A stretch of 10,097 nt of DNA from Actinomycetales bacterium (lineage in GTDB: Bacteria > Actinomycetota > Actinomycetes > Actinomycetales > Actinomycetaceae). The notes under the pieces were generated by a model. It was not told the origin of the DNA and searched no databases. It worked only from the letters and a program-made list of their open reading frames with translations. Position numbers and translations under genes: made by a program. This document shows positions 6,696-10,097 of this stretch, piece after piece (position 1 is the stretch's first letter; every line of letters begins with the position of its first letter). The stretch is from NCBI GenBank assembly GCA_022838965.1, contig JALHDK010000069.1, positions 1,183 to 11,279 of the forward strand, read 5' to 3'.

Positions 6696-8069
6696 GTGAG
6701 CGAAACGGTGTACGACATCGTCGTCCTGGGTGGCGGAAGTGGTGGCTATGCGACCGCGCTCCGTGGTGCCCAGCTCGGCATGACCGTGGCCCTGATCGAG
6801 GCCGACAAGGTCGGCGGGACCTGTCTCCACAAGGGCTGCATCCCGACAAAGGCGTTGCTGCACGCCGCCGAGGTCGCCGATCTGACGCGCGAGTCCGCGC
6901 AGTTCGGGGTGAACGCCACCCTGCACGGCATCGACATGGCAAAGGTCAACGAGTACAAGGACCAGGTGGTCGGCAAGCTCCACAAGGGATTGCAGGGTCT
7001 GGTGGGCCACCACAACATCACCTACGTCGCCGGCTGGGGCACCCTCGTCTCGCAGGACACCGTCGAGGTGGACGGCGTCCGGTACCGGGGTCGCAACGTG
7101 GTGCTCGCGTCCGGGTCCTTCGCCCGCACCCTGGGCATCGAGATCGGTGGACGCGTCATGACGAGCGACCAGGCGCTCCAGATGGACTGGATCCCGTCGA
7201 GCGCGATCGTACTGGGAGGCGGGGTCATCGGTGTGGAGTTCGCGAGCGTGTGGAGGTCATTCGGCGTCGATGTGACCATCATCGAGGCCCTCCCCCACCT
7301 TGTCCCCAACGAGGACGAGGCCCTCAGCAAGGCCCTCGAGCGCGCCTTCCGCAAGCGGAAGATCACCTTCAAGCTCTCCGCCCGCTTCGCGGGCGTGCAG
7401 CAGGATGAGAACGGGGTGGTGGTGTCCCTGGAGGATGGCAGCACACTCGCCGCCGACCTCCTGCTCGTCGCCGTGGGGCGGGGTCCGGCGACCGCCAACC
7501 TGGGCTACGAGGCGCAGGGAATCCCCATGGACCGCGGCTTCGTGCTCGCGAACGAGCGCCTCCACACTGGCGTGGGGAACATCTACGCGGTCGGCGACAT
7601 CGTGCCCGGGCTGCAGCTCGCCCATCGCGGTTTCCAGCACGGCATCTTCGTGGCCGAGGAGATCGCCGGCCTCAACCCCGCGACGATCGTCGAGTCCGGC
7701 ATCCCGCGGGTCACGTACTGCGATCCCGAGGTGGCATCCGTGGGTCTCACCGAGAAGCAGGCACGCGAGCAGTTCGGCGAGGACGGTGTCCGTGTCTCGG
7801 AGGTCAACCTCGCCGCCAACGGGAAGAGCGGAATCCTCAAGACCGCCGGCTTCATCAAACTCGTCGGGGTGAAGGACGGGCCCATCGTCGGTGTGCACAT
7901 GATCGGCGCCCGCCTCGGCGAACAGATCGGCGAGGCCCAGCTGCTGGTCAACTGGGAGGCGTGGCCGGAGGACGTCGCCCCCCTGATCCACGCGCACCCC
8001 ACCCAGAACGAGGCCATGGGCGAAGCCGCGCTCGCCCTGGCCGGCAAGCCGTTGCACGCCCACAACTAG
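6696..8069 (+). CDS. lpdA: dihydrolipoyl dehydrogenase (E3)
   Basis: A 457-aa FAD flavoprotein that reoxidises the dihydrolipoyl groups of 2-oxoacid dehydrogenase complexes and passes electrons to NAD+. In order: FAD-binding GGGSGGYATA (12-21); redox-active disulfide in GGTCLHKGCIPTK (Cys43 and Cys48); the NAD-binding fold at VLGGGVIGVEFASVW (about 172-186); the second FAD motif IYAVGDIVPGLQLAHRG; and the C-terminal dimer interface with the catalytic pair in HAHPTQNE (His434, Glu439). All key residues are intact and the length is normal. The GTG start is set by the AAGGAGG upstream. The stop is 9 bp from the sucB start, with the stop codon forming part of the sucB ribosome binding site, so the two are an operon encoding E3 and E2 of one complex. 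Confidence 0.97.
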   Translation: MSETVYDIVVLGGGSGGYATALRGAQLGMTVALIEADKVGGTCLHKGCIPTKALLHAAEVADLTRESAQFGVNATLHGIDMAKVNEYKDQVVGKLHKGLQGLVGHHNITYVAGWGTLVSQDTVEVDGVRYRGRNVVLASGSFARTLGIEIGGRVMTSDQALQMDWIPSSAIVLGGGVIGVEFASVWRSFGVDVTIIEALPHLVPNEDEALSKALERAFRKRKITFKLSARFAGVQQDENGVVVSLEDGSTLAADLLLVAVGRGPATANLGYEAQGIPMDRGFVLANERLHTGVGNIYAVGDIVPGLQLAHRGFQHGIFVAEEIAGLNPATIVESGIPRVTYCDPEVASVGLTEKQAREQFGEDGVRVSEVNLAANGKSGILKTAGFIKLVGVKDGPIVGVHMIGARLGEQIGEAQLLVNWEAWPEDVAPLIHAHPTQNEAMGEAALALAGKPLHAHN

Positions 8070-8072
8070 GAG
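8068..8072 (+). promoter_or_regulatory. ribosome binding site of sucB overlapping the lpdA stop
   Basis: AGGAG, whose first two bases belong to the TAG stop of lpdA, lies 6 bases before the ATG of sucB. This suggests translational coupling of E3 and E2. Confidence 0.75.
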
Positions 8073-8078
8073 TCACCG

Positions 8079-9833
8079 ATGTCCGAATCCGTCAAGATGC
8101 CCGCACTGGGCGAGTCCGTCACCGAAGGCACCGTCACCCGCTGGCTGAAGCAGGTGGGCGACGCCGTCGAGGTTGACGAACCCCTCCTCGAGGTCTCCAC
8201 CGACAAGGTGGACACGGAGATCCCCTCCCCGGTCGCGGGCGTGCTCGAGCGCATTCTCGTCGAGGAGGACGAGACCGTCGAGGTGGGAGCCGATCTCGCG
8301 ATCATCGGCGACGGGTCGGGGGCTGAGCAGCCCGGGCGCCAGGCCGTCGATGCCGAGGACGACGACGCCCCCGCGCCGACGGCGCCGGCTCCCGTTCCCC
8401 GTCCCGCTCCGGCGGCCCCGCCCCCGGCGGCACCGGCTTCGCAGGCCCCCGCCGCGCCGGCCCCCGCGCCGGCCGCGGCCTCCGGTGGACAGGCGGTGAC
8501 GATGCCGGCCCTCGGCGAATCCGTCACCGAGGGCACGATCACCCGGTGGCTCAAGGCCGAGGGCGACACGGTCGAGGTCGACGAGCCGCTCCTCGAGGTG
8601 TCCACGGACAAGGTCGACACGGAGGTACCCTCGCCCTTCTCCGGCACGCTGCTCAGCATCGTCGCCCAGGAGGACCAGACCGTCGAGGTCGGCGCGACTC
8701 TCGCGATCATCGGCGAGGCGGCTGCCCCGGCCCCCGACGTCGCGCCCGCGCCGGTCCCCGTCCCCGCCGAGCCGCCGCAGCCGCAGGCCGCGGACCAGCC
8801 TGCCCGGGAGGGACAGGAAGAGGCCGCCGCCGAGGCGGCGGCCCAGGTCGGCGGAACGTACGTCACCCCCATCGTGCGCAAGATCGCCAAGGAGAAGAAC
8901 GTCGATCTCGCGACGCTCGTGGGCACCGGCGTCGGCGGGAGGATCCGCAAGGAGGACGTCCTCGAAGCGGCACGGAAGGCTGAGGAGGCAGCGGCGAGGG
9001 CTGCGCAGGAGGCGGCGGCGAAGGCAGCGGCGGAGGAGGCGGCGAAGGCGGCGCCGAAGGCCGCCGACGCCGCTCCGAAGGCTCCCGCCGCGCCGGCGGC
9101 TCGGGCGGTGTCGCCCCTCCGCGGCACCACGGAGAAGATGACCCGGCTGCGCAAGGTCATCGCGAAGCGCATGGTCGAGTCCCTCCAGACCTCCGCCCAA
9201 CTCACGACCGTCGTTGAGGTGGACGTGACCCGCATCGCGGCGCTGCGCGCGCGGGCACGGGACTCGTTCCAGGCCCGGGAGGGCGTCAAGCTCACGTTCC
9301 TGCCGTTCTTCGTGAAGGCGGCCACCGAGGCACTCAAGGCGCATCCCAAGATCAATGCCACGATCAGGGACGACGAGGTGGTCTACCACGGGGCCGAACA
9401 CGTGGGCATCGCTGTCGACACCGAGCGCGGTCTGCTCGTGCCCGTGATCAAGGACTGCGGGGACCTCAACATCGCCGGCATCGCGCGGAGGATCGCCGAT
9501 CTCGCCGCCAGGACGCGGGCCAACAAGGTCACGCCGGACGAGCTCACGGGGTCCACCTTCACGATCACGAACACCGGATCGGGAGGGGCTCTGTTCGACA
9601 CCCCCATCGTCAACCAGCCCGAGGTGGCCATCCTGGGAACCGGGACGATCACCAAGCGTCCCGTCGTTGTCACGGACGCCGATGGCAACGAGACCATCGG
9701 CATCCGCTCGATGTGCTACCTCGCGCTGTCCTACGACCACCGTCTGGTGGACGGCGCCGACGCGGCACGCTATCTGATGGCGGTGAAGTCGCGGCTCGAG
9801 GAGGGCGCGTTCGAGGGCGACCTCGGTCTGTGA
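8079..9833 (+). CDS. sucB: dihydrolipoamide acyltransferase E2 with two lipoyl domains (SucB/DlaT type)
   Basis: A 584-aa core enzyme of a 2-oxoacid dehydrogenase complex (2-oxoglutarate and/or pyruvate dehydrogenase), carrying the acyl group from E1 to CoA. Domains: lipoyl domain 1 (about 5-78, lipoylated Lys43 in [12 protein letters not shown]), Ala/Pro linker (92-137), lipoyl domain 2 (140-213, Lys178 in [12 protein letters not shown]), a second Pro/Ala/Glu linker (214-257), peripheral subunit-binding domain (about 261-297, [12 protein letters not shown] to [12 protein letters not shown]), a helical Ala/Glu/Lys linker (298-343), and the catalytic domain (345-584) ending in the active-site motif [15 protein letters not shown] (His554, Asp558). 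The two-lipoyl layout resembles mycobacterial DlaT, which serves pyruvate dehydrogenase and also an antioxidant chain, so dlaT is an equally fair name. lpdA (E3) lies immediately upstream; no E1 gene and no lipB or lipA is in view. A terminator follows 8 bases after the stop. Confidence 0.95.
   Translation: MSESVKMPALGESVTEGTVTRWLKQVGDAVEVDEPLLEVSTDKVDTEIPSPVAGVLERILVEEDETVEVGADLAIIGDGSGAEQPGRQAVDAEDDDAPAPTAPAPVPRPAPAAPPPAAPASQAPAAPAPAPAAASGGQAVTMPALGESVTEGTITRWLKAEGDTVEVDEPLLEVSTDKVDTEVPSPFSGTLLSIVAQEDQTVEVGATLAIIGEAAAPAPDVAPAPVPVPAEPPQPQAADQPAREGQEEAAAEAAAQVGGTYVTPIVRKIAKEKNVDLATLVGTGVGGRIRKEDVLEAARKAEEAAARAAQEAAAKAAAEEAAKAAPKAADAAPKAPAAPAARAVSPLRGTTEKMTRLRKVIAKRMVESLQTSAQLTTVVEVDVTRIAALRARARDSFQAREGVKLTFLPFFVKAATEALKAHPKINATIRDDEVVYHGAEHVGIAVDTERGLLVPVIKDCGDLNIAGIARRIADLAARTRANKVTPDELTGSTFTITNTGSGGALFDTPIVNQPEVAILGTGTITKRPVVVTDADGNETIGIRSMCYLALSYDHRLVDGADAARYLMAVKSRLEEGAFEGDLGL
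8091..8312 (+). repeat. first copy of lipoyl-domain coding repeat
   Basis: It encodes residues 5-78 of SucB. By my hand alignment 57 of 74 residues are identical to the second copy at 8496-8717, with perfectly conserved blocks such as [12 protein letters not shown] and [18 protein letters not shown]. This is an internal domain duplication within one gene. Confidence 0.9.
8496..8717 (+). repeat. second copy of lipoyl-domain coding repeat
   Basis: It encodes residues 140-213 of SucB, without gaps relative to the first copy. Most differences are in the second half of the domain (around [14 protein letters not shown]), which suggests the copies are diverging or have been partly homogenised at the lipoylation site. 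Confidence 0.9.
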
Positions 9834-9840
9834 CCATCGG

Positions 9841-9870
9841 GCGTGGGTCCCGCCCCGGCGGGACCCACGC
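9841..9870. terminator. perfect 14-bp hairpin terminator after sucB
   Basis: GCGTGGGTCCCGCC (9841-9854), a 2-base centre (cc), then the exact reverse complement GGCGGGACCCACGC (9857-9870). It begins 8 bases after the sucB stop. There is no T-run, only a pyrimidine-rich 'ctccgtccgcctc', which is common for intrinsic terminators of high-GC actinobacteria. It closes the lpdA-sucB operon. Confidence 0.85.
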
Positions 9871-9923
9871 CTCCGTCCGCCTCAGCCGCAGGGCCGGACC
9901 GCCGCGATGCGCCACTCGTCGAG

Positions 9924-10097
9924 GCGCCCCGCATCCTCTCCGACCAGATCGACCGCGTGGTGACGAACCGCTTCCTCGGCCCCCTGATCATGCTGCTCAT
10001 CCTCTACCTGGTGTACCAGTTTACGTTCAAGTACAGCGAGGTCCCGGTGGAGCTGCTCGAATCCGGGTTCAGCGCTCTGGGAAGCTATGCCGAGACG
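9924..10097 (+). CDS. FeoB-like ferrous iron transporter, core segment only, no G domain or start visible
   Basis: An open frame of 58 codons runs off the right edge. It reads ILSDQIDRVVTNRFLGPLI, then a hydrophobic stretch (MLLILYLVYQFTF), then KYSEVPVELLESGFSALGSY. This matches what follows the GTPase region in FeoB: the 'DRi.DRvv..r.lG.pi' entry into the first membrane helix and the linker after it. FeoB moves Fe2+ across the inner membrane and normally begins with a ~170-residue G domain plus a helical spacer. Here none of that lies upstream: the same frame stays open only back to 9834 through the sucB terminator, with no ATG before 9987, only GTGs at 9843 (inside the hairpin), 9957 and 9960, and no ribosome binding site. 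It could be an N-terminally truncated remnant, a separately encoded core, or an assembly join. The visible 'YSEVPV' style reminds me more of FeoB from anaerobic proteobacteria than of actinobacterial ones, a weak impression. Confidence 0.55.

Noticed and set aside
5568..7013. A 481-codon minus-strand frame across pepA and the start of lpdA
   Set aside because: It covers the promoter gap and two well-supported genes, and its product is His/Gly/Arg-rich without motifs.
8073..9740. A 555-codon open frame on the minus strand opposite sucB, and another at 8066-9361
   Set aside because: Both are antisense shadows of a GC-rich, Ala/Pro-coding gene. Their translations are low-complexity (Arg/Gly/Asp-rich or Ser/Ala/Thr-rich) and match no family, while the plus frame is a complete E2.
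9907..9963. Short plus-strand reading frame starting at ATG 9907
   Set aside because: Only 18 codons, in a different frame from the FeoB-like segment, and without a ribosome binding site.
1..10097. CRISPR arrays, tRNA or rRNA genes, insertion sequences, phage genes
   Set aside because: No regularly spaced repeats, no tRNA-like cloverleaf sequence, and no transposase or integrase motifs were seen in any frame; the only direct repeat is the lipoyl-domain duplication.

Overview
The window is high-GC DNA, roughly 70% G+C by eye, from a chromosome of an actinobacterium (Actinomycetota). Three things support this: a DUF4333 C-terminus and a DUF3043 membrane protein, both families largely confined to actinobacteria; a dlaT/sucB-type E2 protein with two lipoyl domains next to pepA and lpdA, resembling the mycobacterial pepB-dlaT neighbourhood; and many genes that start with GTG or ATG directly at a promoter, with no leader. 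The genus cannot be fixed from the sequence. The content is core metabolism. I found no CRISPR array, tRNA, rRNA, insertion sequence or defence island.

Layout. Bases 2-193 (+) are the tail of a DUF4333 protein. It converges on an M20-family metallopeptidase (205-1548, -). A 68-bp divergent gap leads to a DUF3043 membrane protein (1617-2177, +), followed by an aldo/keto reductase (2222-3235, +). The reductase overlaps the end of pyrD (3221-4264, -), which encodes class 2 dihydroorotate dehydrogenase. Upstream of pyrD on the same strand lie two small four-helix membrane proteins (4287-4730 and 4727-5080, -). A 58-bp divergent gap leads to pepA (5139-6602, +), then lpdA (6696-8069, +), then sucB/dlaT (8079-9833, +), closed by a perfect 14-bp hairpin terminator at 9841-9870. 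The last ~170 bases read, in one open frame, as the first membrane part of a FeoB-type ferrous iron transporter, without the G domain that should precede it.

How the genes work together. LpdA (E3) and SucB/DlaT (E2) are two of the three enzymes of a 2-oxoacid dehydrogenase complex and are probably cotranscribed; no E1 is in view. PyrD feeds de novo pyrimidine synthesis and passes electrons to quinone. PepA and the M20 enzyme are peptidases for peptide turnover. The remaining genes are conserved but poorly understood.

Most notable points: (1) PepA has glycine at the position of the aspartate that bridges the two active-site metals; (2) a FeoB core segment without its G domain starts just after the sucB terminator, which suggests a remnant, a transfer or an assembly join; (3) six of the nine start sites seen share a TANNNT box 6-8 bases before the start codon, a leaderless architecture that also revises the M20 start. 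I see no clearly new multi-gene system here.
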